Both the position numbers and the translations under genes were made by a program. The notes beneath the pieces are model-generated. The model ran no database searches. It saw only the letters and a list, made by a program, of their open reading frames with translations, and was not told the DNA's origin. Shown in pieces: positions 50,507 to 60,630 of a stretch of 64,000 nucleotides of DNA. How positions within the stretch are numbered: the first letter of the stretch is position 1; every line of letters begins with the position of its first letter. This DNA is from Hyperoplus lanceolatus (taxonomy: Eukaryota; Chordata; Actinopteri; Uranoscopiformes; Ammodytidae), in the NCBI GenBank assembly GCA_026929865.2, contig CM049402.1:11223501-11287500 (forward strand), in the 5' to 3' direction.

Positions 50507-52371
50507 AGGCCCTGGCAACCCAAATCCACTAAATCCTTGTAACTATGTTATTTGGGGAGTAAAATGAATGTTAATATGTCTATGAAAGGTTTTAGGAATA
50601 GCTGCCAACCCCCGCAAACATACTTCCATGTCAGTTGGTCGAGCATTTGAAAAATCCTGATTCGAATGTCGCATGACAAGCCGTTTTCACACGCATCTCC
50701 ACTCCAACATACATTGGACTTCTCGTTAGAAAATTTCAAATTCGAATTTTGGCTTGGAGTTTTGTTTTCACACGTCACGCGATTCTTAAAGACAATAAAA
50801 ACAATTCTATGCCATCTCTCTGGTGCCGCGCAAGTGATACAGACAGTCTCTTTGCGCCTGAGCCTACACTCAAAGCCCCGTCTGAGCGAAGCAGCGCGCA
50901 CCCCGGTGAAACACTGTGATGGTGACGTTCACAGTGAGCCCTCGCCGAGCCGCCGTGCAGAAAAACTATGTGGTTTAAGACTAAATGATCACCGGGGATT
51001 CCTGCATGTTAACGTTGCAGAGGGGACATGCTTTCACGAGCCGATTGCATGTCCCGAGCCCTGATACACAGAGACATATGTCTCCTAACTGACTGCGCGA
51101 CGTCGATCGCTGCCCCGCTTCATGCCTCTGACACGTCGACTCACAACATAATGAGTCGAGGCTTTGAATTCAGTGCTGGGGATGTGGGGCCATTTCACGT
51201 GCCTCGTTTTCCTCTCGTCACTTCGTTCTCTATCCAAGCACACACACCTCTGTCCGGCCGCATCTGAGTGCGCAGCCAGTGCTCCACCCAAAAAAATAAA
51301 AAACAAGTTGGACACAAGCCCTGAAGCTTAATGATCGCTCTGGTAACGGTCAGTCCATAACTGGACGCTGAATATTAGACCCCGAATATAAAACGACCCG
51401 ACTTTTTACGACCTATTCCCAGGGGGAAACCCCTTCTTATAGGCTAATCGGCCCAATACGGCATGTGTCACCGCTGCATGTAACAATATTGCATTGGTGA
51501 TGCATTTTTTTTTAATCAATGTAGCGAGTTATTATTGAAGTGCAGGCAGAGCTTCTTTTTTGTCAGCACTCCCTTCTGAGAATATGTTTCCGCGGCTATG
51601 CCTGTAGCGTACTTCAACAGCGAGTCTCCACACTGTTGAACCGTAGCCTATATCGCATCAGCTCACGTGATGAGAAACATAATCAGACTCCGTTTTCTCT
51701 CTCTCTCTATTCCCACTCCTGTCCACAGAAAAATCTGATTTTAAAAATACAAATGCCTAAAATAAGATAGGGGATTTTTTGCAAGTTAAATGGGAAATAA
51801 ACTAATAAGAGATAGTCTAACAATAAATATGAGACAGATATTTTTATATATTTTCATTGTGACACAGACACTTGTTTCAAATAGGTTGCGGTTGTGGTGG
51901 GGAAAAAATAGCATACAACTAATTGCAAAGCTAGCCTATATAGGCTAATAATAATAAGTTACTTTCTAGCAGGATGCAAGTGATTCTGAGCTGCGCTCTC
52001 AGCTGTGCCAAAGCATTCACCGTTGCTAGGGAAACCAGCTACCGTCGCAGCCCGTGCAGCAGTGTGAACTGCCAGTCAGGCTCGTTGAGCATTTGCAACA
52101 TTTTCAAGTTTGCGTTTAGTTGTGTGGCGAATCTTTGGTCTGAACTGGGCTAAACCTGTTCAGCACCGTGAGTGAGAGAACGTTCCCTAACAGAACGTTA
52201 TTGACCACGCCCACACCGCCCTGCAAAATGTTCTAGACAGCAAAAAAGCAGTTTTTAGACGAAATTTTATAATATTTATGAAAATAATTTTTTAATTGGA
52301 TAGCTGCAAACAGCTTGTAGAGAAACACAATATTAATGTCATATATTTAGGTCTCTGGGTTGCCAGGGCCT
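50507..52371. mobile_element. Non-autonomous TTAA-flanked DNA element, 1,865 bp
   Basis: Perfect 16-bp inverted ends (AGGCCCTGGCAACCCA on the left and its reverse complement on the right) are each bordered by TTAA (50503-50506 and 52372-52375). The matching DNA before genes 2 and 3 reads straight across the site (CTTATTAAGAAAG), which gives an empty-site comparison. TTAA targets are used by piggyBac and Kolobok transposons. I see no transposase in either strand, so it is a non-autonomous copy. It carries a GC-rich interior (about 50820-51260) unlike its AT-rich surroundings. Confidence 0.88.
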
Positions 52372-52611
52372 TTAAGAAAGCTATACAACGCAAACATTTC
52401 AAACCAACATCCATGGAGCTGCAGTATTAATAAGGTGATACAGATTTACATCTACAAATCTGAGCTAATTCTAATGAATGGATCATGAGGTTTATTTATT
52501 CAATAGAAATTCATTTAACAGGGAGTTGTGATTATCTTATTATGGCTTGAGACTAACAATAACTGTTTATGGAGTTAATATTTTGTGACATATTGTTTGG
52601 ATAAAAAGTGG

Positions 52612-52635
52612 CTCATGGTGTCGCTGTTGACTGAC
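52612..52635 (+). promoter_or_regulatory. CSE-like promoter element, gamma gene 5
   Basis: The core GGTGTCGCTGTTGACTGAC lies about 232 bp before the MGDKG start. Confidence 0.82.
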
Positions 52636-52843
52636 AGAAAACAGGCAGTCACCACTCCACCCACTGCTACAGTGATATCAGCTGCAGATGTCTAGAAGAC
52701 CGTTTACATTTTGGCCCACATTTGATCTTGTAGCCTACATTGCCGTGAAGGTTTGGATTATTCACTGTTTTTGGACAGCTTCAGTTTTTTTGGGCTGGGA
52801 ATTTGTATCTTGTACAGACTATCGGACGCGTTTTGGTGACAAG

Positions 52844-55228
52844 ATGGGAGACAAAGGATGTTCCGCGCTTCGTCCGATCGTGTGCTTCGCTTCCTTTATT
52901 GTAGCGCTGCACCTCGTTAATGGAGACCTGAGCTACACTATTCCAGAAGAGATGAAACGGGAGTCTGTTATAGGAAATATAGCCAAAGATCTTGGCCTTG
53001 ATCTAAGGACCTTTTCTTCCCGGAAGGCCCGTGTTGATTTTGAAGGAACACGTAAGCGTTACTGTGACATTAGTCCAAGTACGGGGGATTTGATCACATC
53101 GGAGAGAATTGACAGAGAAAGTCTTTGCGGCAAGAAACCCTCTTGTGTTTTTAAAGTAGATATGGTGTTAGAAAATCCTCTTGAGCTGCATCGCATAAAT
53201 CTTCATATTCAAGATGTTAACGACAACTCACCAAGATTCAATGATAATTTGATTGACATGGAAATAAGGGAGTCAGCTGAAAAGGGTAACCGCTTCTCTA
53301 TCGAGGAGGCCCATGACGCAGATATAGGTCAAAATGCTGTTCAAAAGTACAACCTACAGAAGAACGACAACTTTATTCTCGCGGTTGGCAGCAACCATGT
53401 AGAACTCGTACTTGAAAATAAACTTGATCGAGAGAAAAAAAAAGAGATTAATTTGCTTCTCACAGCTTTAGATGGTGGCTCTCCTCAGAGATCGGGCACA
53501 GTGGTCATACACGTCACTGTGCTGGATGCTAATGATAACGCCCCAGTGTTTAGCCAGGATGTGTATAAAGCCAGTCTCCCTGAAAACTCTCCTCTAGATA
53601 CCATAGTGATTAATGTTAGTGCTACAGACGCAGATGAAGGAATGAACGGAGATGTTACATATCACTTTGGCCACGTGTCTGATGGCGAAGTTAATGTGTT
53701 TTCAATTGATCCTAAAACTGGAGAAATTAGAATAACTGGTGTGATTGATTATGAAGAAATAAGTTCATATGAAATGACAGTGAAAGCTAAAGATGGTTTA
53801 GGACTAACCTCGTATGCCAAATTGTTAATTGATGTAACTGATACGAATGACAACGCTCCGGTTATATATCTGAAATCATTGTCTGACCCCATACCCGAGA
53901 ACGTGTCACCTGGTACAGAGGTTGGCATTATTAACGTGCAGGATAGAGATTCTGAGAATAACAGACAGGTCCGCTGCTCCATTCAACAAGGCGCCCCCTT
54001 TAAATTAGTTCCTTCTATTAAAAACTATTATTCTCTGGTGACCACAGGACACCTGGACCGTGAACTACTGTCTGATTACAACATTACAATCACTGCCACT
54101 GACGAGGGCTCTCCACCTCTGTCCTCCTCTAAAACTGTTCAGTTATCTGTAGCAGACATCAACGACAACCCACCTGTGTTTGAGGAACAGTCCTACAGCG
54201 CATATGTGACTGAAAATAACAAACCCGGCTCCACTTTATGTTCCGTTACTGCTAGAGACCCGGACTGGAGACAAAACGGTACAGTGATTTATTCTTTGTT
54301 ACCCGGTGAGGTGAACGGTGCCCCGGTATCCTCCTATCTGTCTGTTAACGGAGACACGGGAGTGGTCCACGCTGTGAGGGCGTTTGATTATGAACAGTTC
54401 AGGAGTTTTAAAGTCCACGTGATGGCCAGAGACAACGGTTCTCCTCCGCTCAGCAGCAACGTGACCGTTGGTGTGTTCATATCGGATGTGAATGACAACT
54501 CTCCTCAGATACTGTACCCCGCCCCGGAGGGCAATTCCTTCATGACCGAGCTGGTCCCCAAAGCTGCACACGGAGGCTCTCTGGTGTCCAAAGTGATAGC
54601 GGTGGACGCAGACTCCGGACAGAACGCCTGGCTGTCCTATCATATAGTCAAATCCACTGATCCGGGACTTTTCACTATCGGTCTCCACAGTGGAGAGATC
54701 AGGACACTGCGGGACATTTCTGAATCTGACAGCATGAAACAGAACCTTATTGTGGCAGTGAAAGATAACGGACAGCCCTCTCTCTCTGCCACCTGTTCCA
54801 TGTATTTACTTATTTCTGATAACTTGGCTGAGGTGCCAGAGCTGAAGGATATTTCATATGATGAGAAGAACTCCAAGCTAACCTCTTATCTGATCATTGC
54901 GCTGGTTTCTGTCTCCACCTTTTTCCTGACATTCATTATCATCATCCTGGGTGTGAGGTTTTGTCGCAGGAGAAAGCCCAGACTGTTGTTTGATGGAGCA
55001 GTGGCCATCCCCAGCGCTTATCTCCCTCCTAATTACGCAGATGTTGACGGCACTGGAACTTTACGCAGCACTTACAATTATGACGCCTACCTGACAACGG
55101 GTTCTAGAACCAGTGACTTTAAGTTTGTGACATCTTACAATGACAACACGCTGCCTGCTGACCAGACTCTGAGGAAAAGTCCTTCAGACTGTGTCGATCC
55201 GTTCGAGGATTTAGAGGCATCTATAGAG
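52844..55228 (+). CDS. Protocadherin gamma-type variable exon 5
   Basis: A 795-codon variable exon starting [15 protein letters not shown], with an in-frame ATG 52 codons upstream (52688) that I do not prefer. EC1-EC3 resemble copy 4, sharing the [17 protein letters not shown] segment and the [15 protein letters not shown] segment. EC4 to tail belongs to the homogenised block. Oddities: SDCVDPFED replaces SDFVDPFED in the cytoplasmic piece, VTVGVF replaces VTVSVF in EC5, and [13 protein letters not shown] replaces [13 protein letters not shown] in EC4. After the shared GAG|GTAGGAACCGTTCAAAG the downstream DNA diverges sharply from copies 1-4, and the unspliced frame runs to 55372 with a different tail. 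Confidence 0.93.
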
Positions 55229-55372
55229 GTAGGAACCGTTCAAAGTACTTATATGGACATAATGCATTTTTACTTTTTTTCATTCAGTCCGTTATTGTCT
55301 GCTTTACTGCAATTGAAAGTGGATTGTATGGATGTTGAAGGGTATGCCTACGATTTACACAATGAAGCTTAA

Positions 55373-56221
55373 TTTTATGTTGGCTGCTTATTTATCAAAT
55401 TACGTCTTTAAATGATTATCTATTTTGCCGGCTTTCTCCTAAACCATGACATTTTCTCTACATCTGAAACTTCAGAAAAAAGTACACTCATAGGGGTCAA
55501 TTATTTAATTTTCATGTCTCAGAGAAATACACTTTCAATTTGATTAATAAACCAATCAGTTCAATATAATATGATATTTAGTTAGTTTGTTTTATAAAAG
55601 TGGATCACTCTAAGCTGGACCAATTTTAAATGAAACGGAAACATTCCATAAAAGCCAACAGAGAACTTGGGCCTCATAGAAAAATTCAATGTGGCAAAAA
55701 GTATTTTGACCAGCAAAGTAGTTATGATTGAAACTTTAAATTTTTTTTTAATGGAGCGTTTTCCTCAGACTGTCATTAGTCTTTGCTTTTACAAGGTTCA
55801 CTTTCATATGTGTTCAGTCTTTGGCATGTGCCACTGATGAGTCACTGACCATCACGTATCATTAAATGAAATAAGGATGGCTGACATTCCTCATATATTG
55901 TAGAGGAACGTCTGAAATGGTTAAAGTGTAAGAATAGGTCATTGTTTTCTTTTGCACGATGGTCTCATAATCTATTTGAAGGTTTTAAAAACACTGGCCA
56001 AGGGATCCCTACACCATTCAATGTGTTTTTTGGTGTTTTGTCCTCCCAATGGTGCCTCCAAGGCAGCTGCCTTGGAGGCAGCGTTAGGAACAACAGTGGT
56101 TATGGTTAGGGTTAGAGTTAGTGCATTCCAGGCAGCTCCAGGCAGCGCTGCATCCATGGCTCCGTTGGGAGGACAAAACACCATTGAGCATGTAATGTTT
56201 TTATTCCCTCAGCCAACCCTT
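55373..56221. other. Diverged spacer unit after gamma gene 5
   Basis: Weak but ordered resemblance to the standard spacer can be followed (for example TTTGGCATGTG, then AAGTGTAAGAATA and TCTATTTGAA), interrupted by a 153-bp palindromic element. No coding sequence. Confidence 0.65.
56031..56183. mobile_element. 153-bp palindromic MITE
   Basis: The left end TGGTGTTTTGTCCTCCCAA and the right end are inverted copies of each other. Inside lies a shorter palindrome (GCCTCCAAGGCAGCTGCCTT, then GGAGGC) and a GGTTAGGGTTAG phrase. The layout matches a small dispersed fish repeat. No target duplication is clear. Confidence 0.7.
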
Positions 56222-56842
56222 AAGGTATCTGTCCATGGTGCTGAAACACTCCTCATGTGCTGAGTCACAACTGCAACTGGATATGTATTTTTCTCCTCTG
56301 CATTTTATCTTAATTTGATTGATAATAGCAGCAATTTTAAATGAATGCAATACAAAGTTTTGAATTGTTGTAATGTACCCAACTCCCAGCTTAGTTTCTC
56401 AATAAAAACACTTTGCCGCGGTTCCTTATTCAAAAATTAAATAACTGTTAGTGAATGTTACAGTTACTCAAAACCACTGGCATTCTCTTTCTCAAACAAT
56501 GATATTGGTTTACTTAAGTCCTGAATATAGCTGCAAAGTAACTTTGATTGAGCTCTTTGGTTAATCATTTACATCTTCAAAGCTGAGCCAGTTCTCTTGA
56601 ATAGATAAAACCGTTTATTCTAATAAGAACATGTAACATTTAGCACTAACTCAGTTCATTTGAAAGTGATTGAATATTATCTCGATATATCTTGAGACTT
56701 CATAAATGATCATTATTGTTTATTTTTTATATAACATAGATCTACTACTACTGTTAAGATGAAGAAGTGTCACCAAAGTGAGGAAAAGTCCTTCAGGCTT
56801 ATCTTAAGTATTTGGTCTTTCAGACCAGTTCCCAGAGGTAGG
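56222..56842 (+). pseudogene. Scar of a deleted gamma protocadherin gene
   Basis: The left part is a recognisable promoter unit: an RE1 site (56225-56245), then TTTTTCTCCTCTGCATT, GATAATAGCAGCAATTTTAA, ACATCTTCAAAGCTGAG and CTTGAGACTTCATAAA in the same order as in the other gamma spacers. Just where the CSE-like box should come (AGAAGTGTCACC, near 56774) the sequence jumps to TGAGGAAAAGTCCTTCAG (56779-56796), an exact 18-base match to the 3' end of the variable exons. A donor-like AGAGGTAGG (56834-56842) then follows after exactly the same 37-base gap as in intact genes. The simplest reading is one gene whose exon, from the promoter to the last 20 codons or so, was deleted. The 37-base gap itself is poorly conserved. 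Confidence 0.72.
56225..56245 (+). promoter_or_regulatory. Orphan RE1/NRSE site of the deleted gene
   Basis: Exact RE1 core CTGTCCATGGTGCTGAA with no intact gene of its own. The next site downstream (57909) serves the following exon. Confidence 0.85.
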
Positions 56843-58047
56843 GCCCAAATATGTTTGTATCTAAGATTTATACTTTAATATGACATTCCACTTGTATTGC
56901 CATGCACTTGTTCAATGGTCTTGTATCTAGATTCCAGTATGCATGGCTAACTGAAGACATTAACTATAATTTGCTTTTTTATGCAAAAAAAAGTTCTGCC
57001 ACAAGCGTCCATTTTCATGGCGTTACCGATACATGTATTCAATAGTAGGTTTGATTTCAGTTTTGTGTGTTTGTGACACGTTTTGTCCTATCTTGATTTA
57101 ATACACGTTCTTCTCTATTCATGGATTGTTTGCCTTTTAAATGCAGCATTAGTTTGTCATTTTTTTAAATTAATTTTTAAATAATCAGTTACTGTATTTT
57201 GTTTAAATGCGTCTAAACACAGTTCAGCTTGTTAACAAGATTTTTCAAAGCAATTCATTTTCAAGCCACATTTATTTCTGGTTTTACTACGCAGCCAGAT
57301 AGGCTTTCACCTGCACACATCCATGTACAGTATATGGGAATGCAGTCCTTCCATTGAGTTGATCACTTGTTATGTGAAATGTTAATTGGTTCCTTTCATC
57401 CAACTAGTTCAAAGAAGCAGTAATACAAGTTTCGAAGTTTGATTTGCAAAACCTATTAGAATCAGAAACTAACCAATCGATTACTGAAGAAAATAAATAT
57501 TTTGTTGACCACAAATTTGAATGCATTTCAAGCGAAAGTTCTACATTCAATGTTATTTGTCAGATTTGGTAATAGTTGGTTCGATACATATGCAGATAAC
57601 TGAGCGTGTTAATGTGGACCTCAGACAATGGCCAACTCCTATACAACTATTCGGAGCACAGAAGTTAAACGCGTTTGTTGTTAACAATCAATTTAATTTA
57701 CAGATGAAATGAAAAAGCCCGGTAGTATAGAATAACTGTGAGAATAAGATACAAGCATTTTGTCGAGCTAATGATGCTTAATATTGGAAAAAGTATTTTC
57801 CATTCTCAATTTATAAATATTCGACTACATACATTATCAAGATCAATCAGTTTTTTTTTTCCAACGAACGGAAACAGTGAAATCTGAGGGTGTTCTCCTC
57901 GCCGTTCAAACGCTGTCCATGGTGCTGAATGGTGTTTTTTTTGTGTTAGCGCCTGTTAAACCAAACGCAACATTGTCCACTAAAATTCTCCTTCACTGTG
58001 TCCTTTAATGCTGGGCTGGTTTTGTTTATTTGTAATATTCTAAACAC
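56843..58047. other. Spacer before the gamma pseudogene
   Basis: AT-rich non-coding DNA with an RE1 site near its end (57909-57929). No exon or mobile element is recognisable. Confidence 0.75.
57909..57929 (+). promoter_or_regulatory. RE1/NRSE site upstream of the gamma pseudogene
   Basis: CGCTGTCCATGGTGCTGAA is a 19-base match to the reverse complement of the canonical RE1, the best match of the set. It is only about 139 bp before the CSE-like box, much closer than in the tandem array. Confidence 0.9.
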
Positions 58048-58072
58048 ACTCACGGCGTCGCTGCTCACTCAC
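58048..58072 (+). promoter_or_regulatory. CSE-like promoter element, gamma pseudogene
   Basis: ACTCACGGCGTCGCTGCTCA keeps the GTCGCT core, about 190 bp before the ATG. Confidence 0.75.
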
Positions 58073-58237
58073 AGATATGAGGAGGTTCATTTCTCCACCC
58101 TCCGCAAAAAATTCATTAGAATAAAAACTAGACCTGCCATTGTTGTAGGAGCGGCGTACCTTCGTTTACCATTACGCTTTGATTAAATCAAATACAAGGA
58201 CTATTTGCGTTTCTGTATCCTCTTTCATGACAACAAA

Positions 58238-60630
58238 ATGGACCGTAAAAAGCAGAAATCGTTGTTGGGGGTTATCTTTGGATTTGTTGTCTTCGTCGAT
58301 ATCACCGCTTCAGACCTCAGCTATTCTGTTCCGGAGGAGATGAGACCCGGATCCATTGTTGGCAATATTGGCAAGGATCTCGGGCTGGAAGTGGGGAAAT
58401 TGGTCACTCGCAAAGCCCGCATTATACCGAAGAGAGCTACCAACGTTACTGCGATATTGATCTGAAAACGGGAAATTTTGTCATCAGGGAAAGATTGACA
58501 GAGAGGAGCTGTGTGGGGAGAAGGTTTCGTGTTTGCTTAAATTTGAATTGGTCCTAGAGAGTCCTTGGAGCTGCACCGCATTTCGCTACCATCCAGGACG
58601 TAAACGACAATGCACCTGTATTTCCGAAGGATACGATCAAACTAGAAATAAGGGAATCAGCTTCAAGGAGCAAGATATCGTGTCAATGAAGCACACAGGA
58701 CGCCGACATCGGACAAAATACGGTTAAACAACATAGTATACAAAATAATGAACATTTTGTTTTATCTGTCCGAGATGACACAGATGGATCTAAGAGCGTC
58801 GAGTTGGTTTTAAACAAAGAGCTTGACCGTGAGAAAGAACACGATATAAATGTATTTATTACTGCCGTTGATGGCGGCAATCCTGAAAGATCTGGAACAA
58901 CCAACATACACGTTACCGTTCTGGATGCTAATGATACCGCCCCACTGTTTGACCAAGCGCTTTACAAAGCCAGTCTACCAGAAAACTCTGCCCTTGGATA
59001 CTGTAGCTCTGTCACAGTAGGTGCCACTGATGCAGACGAGGGGATCAATGGGGAGGTGACATATGAGTTTAGCCGCATCTCAGACAGGGCTAGAAAGGTA
59101 TTCTCGTTAAACGGTAAAACTGGAGAAATAAAAGTAACAGGACCGCTTGATTTCGAAAGTAATTCTAAATATGAAATGCGCATCGATGCCAAAGATGGTT
59201 ATGGACTTTCATCTGATTCAAAAGTAATGATTGATATTACTGATGTGAATGACAACGCTCCAGTGATTTATATGAAATCACTGCTCAACCCCATAGCAGA
59301 GAATGTGCATCCTGGTACGGAGGTGGAAAAATAATTAATGCAAGATAGAGACTCTGAGACGAACGGACAGGTTCGCTGCTCCATTCAACAAGGCGCCCCC
59401 TTTTTAAGTTAATTCCTTCTATTAAAAACTATTATTCTCTTGACCACAGGACAACTGGACCGTGAACTAGTGTCTGATTACAACATTACAATCACTGCCA
59501 CTGACGAGGGCTCTCCTCCTGTCCTCCTCTCTAAAACTGTTCAGTTATCTGTAGCAGACATCAACGACAACCCACCTGTGTTTGAGGAACAGTCCTACAG
59601 CACATATGTTACTGAAAATAACAAACCTGGCTCCACTTTATGTTCTGTTACTGCTCGAGACCCCGACTGGAGACAAAACGGTACAGTGATGTATTCTCTG
59701 TTACCCGGTGAGGTGAATTGCGCCCCGGTGTCCTCCTATCTGTCTGCTAACGGAGACACGGGGGTGATCCACGCTGTGAGGGCGTTTGATTATGAACAGT
59801 TCAGGAGTTTTAAAGTTCACGTGATGGCCAGAGACAATGGTTCTCCTCCGCTCAGCAGCAACGTGACCGTCAGTGTGTTCATATCGGATATGAATGACAA
59901 CTCCCCTCAGATACTGTACCCCGCCCCGGAGGGCAACTCCTTTCCATGACCGAGCTGGTCCCCAAAGCTGCACACGGAGAACCGCAAAATCCAAAGTGAT
60001 AGCGGTGGACGCAGACTCCGGACAGAACGCCTGGCTTTCCTATCATATAGTCAAATCCACTGATCCGGACTTTTCACTATCGGTCTCACGGCGGGAGAGA
60101 TCAGGACACAGCGGGACATTTCTGAATCTGACAGCATGAAACAGAACCTTATTGTGGCAGTGAAAGATAACGGACAGCCCTCTCTCTCTGCCACCTGTTC
60201 CATGTATTTACTTATTTCTGATAACTTGGCTGAGGTGCCAGAGCTGAAGGATATTTCATATGATGAGAAGAATTCCAAGCTAACATCTTATCTGATCATA
60301 GCGCTGGTGTCTGTGTCCACCTTCTTTCTGACATTCATTATCATCATCCTGGGTGTGAGGTTTTGTCGCAGGAGAAAGCCCAGAATGTTGTTTGATGGAG
60401 CAGTCGCCATCCCCAGCGCTTATCTCCCTCCTAATTACGCAGATGTTGACGGCACTGGAACTTTACGCAGCACTTACAATTATGACGCCTACCTGACAAC
60501 GGGTTCTAGAACCAGTGACTTTAAGTTTGTGACATCGTACAATGACAACACGCTGCCTGCTGACCAGACTCTGAGGAAAAGTCCATCAGACTTTGCTGAG
60601 GTTTTTGGAGACTTTGATGCTTCTCCTGAG
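58238..60630 (+). pseudogene. Protocadherin gamma-type variable exon 6, frame-broken
   Basis: The exon begins with a good start and signal peptide (MDRKKQKSLLGVIFGFVVFV) and EC1 (DLSYSVPEEMRPGSIVG). Its domain order is that of a full variable exon, ending at a TCTCCTGAG|GTAAGG donor (60630/60631). The frame changes repeatedly, by my reading about ten times, mostly single-base losses or gains between about 58425 and 60080. The longest intact stretches are 58804-59330 (EC2-EC3), 59440-59945 (EC4-EC5) and 60136-60630 (EC6 end to tail). EC1-EC3 are distant from copies 1-5. The part from about 59340 is the homogenised block, but the last 40 bases return to a different tail (DFAEVFGDFDASPE). Between breaks the residues look constrained, so either the loss is recent or this stretch is poorly sequenced. 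Confidence 0.82.

Larger units (their letters stand above)
49690..52843. other. Spacer between gamma genes 4 and 5, enlarged by a mobile element
   Basis: The ordinary spacer unit is recognisable on both sides (49690-50502 and 52376-52843), but it is more diverged than in genes 1-4. It is split by a 1,865-bp TTAA-flanked element. The RE1 lies left of the insertion and the CSE-like box right of it. Confidence 0.87.

Noticed and set aside
50666-51315. Open frames inside the 1,865-bp TTAA element as a possible transposase
   Set aside because: No catalytic or DNA-binding motif is recognisable, and the frames are short.
56106-56118. Telomere-like GGTTAGGGTTAG
   Set aside because: Too short, and it lies inside a dispersed palindromic element, so it is not evidence of a telomere or chromosome fusion.
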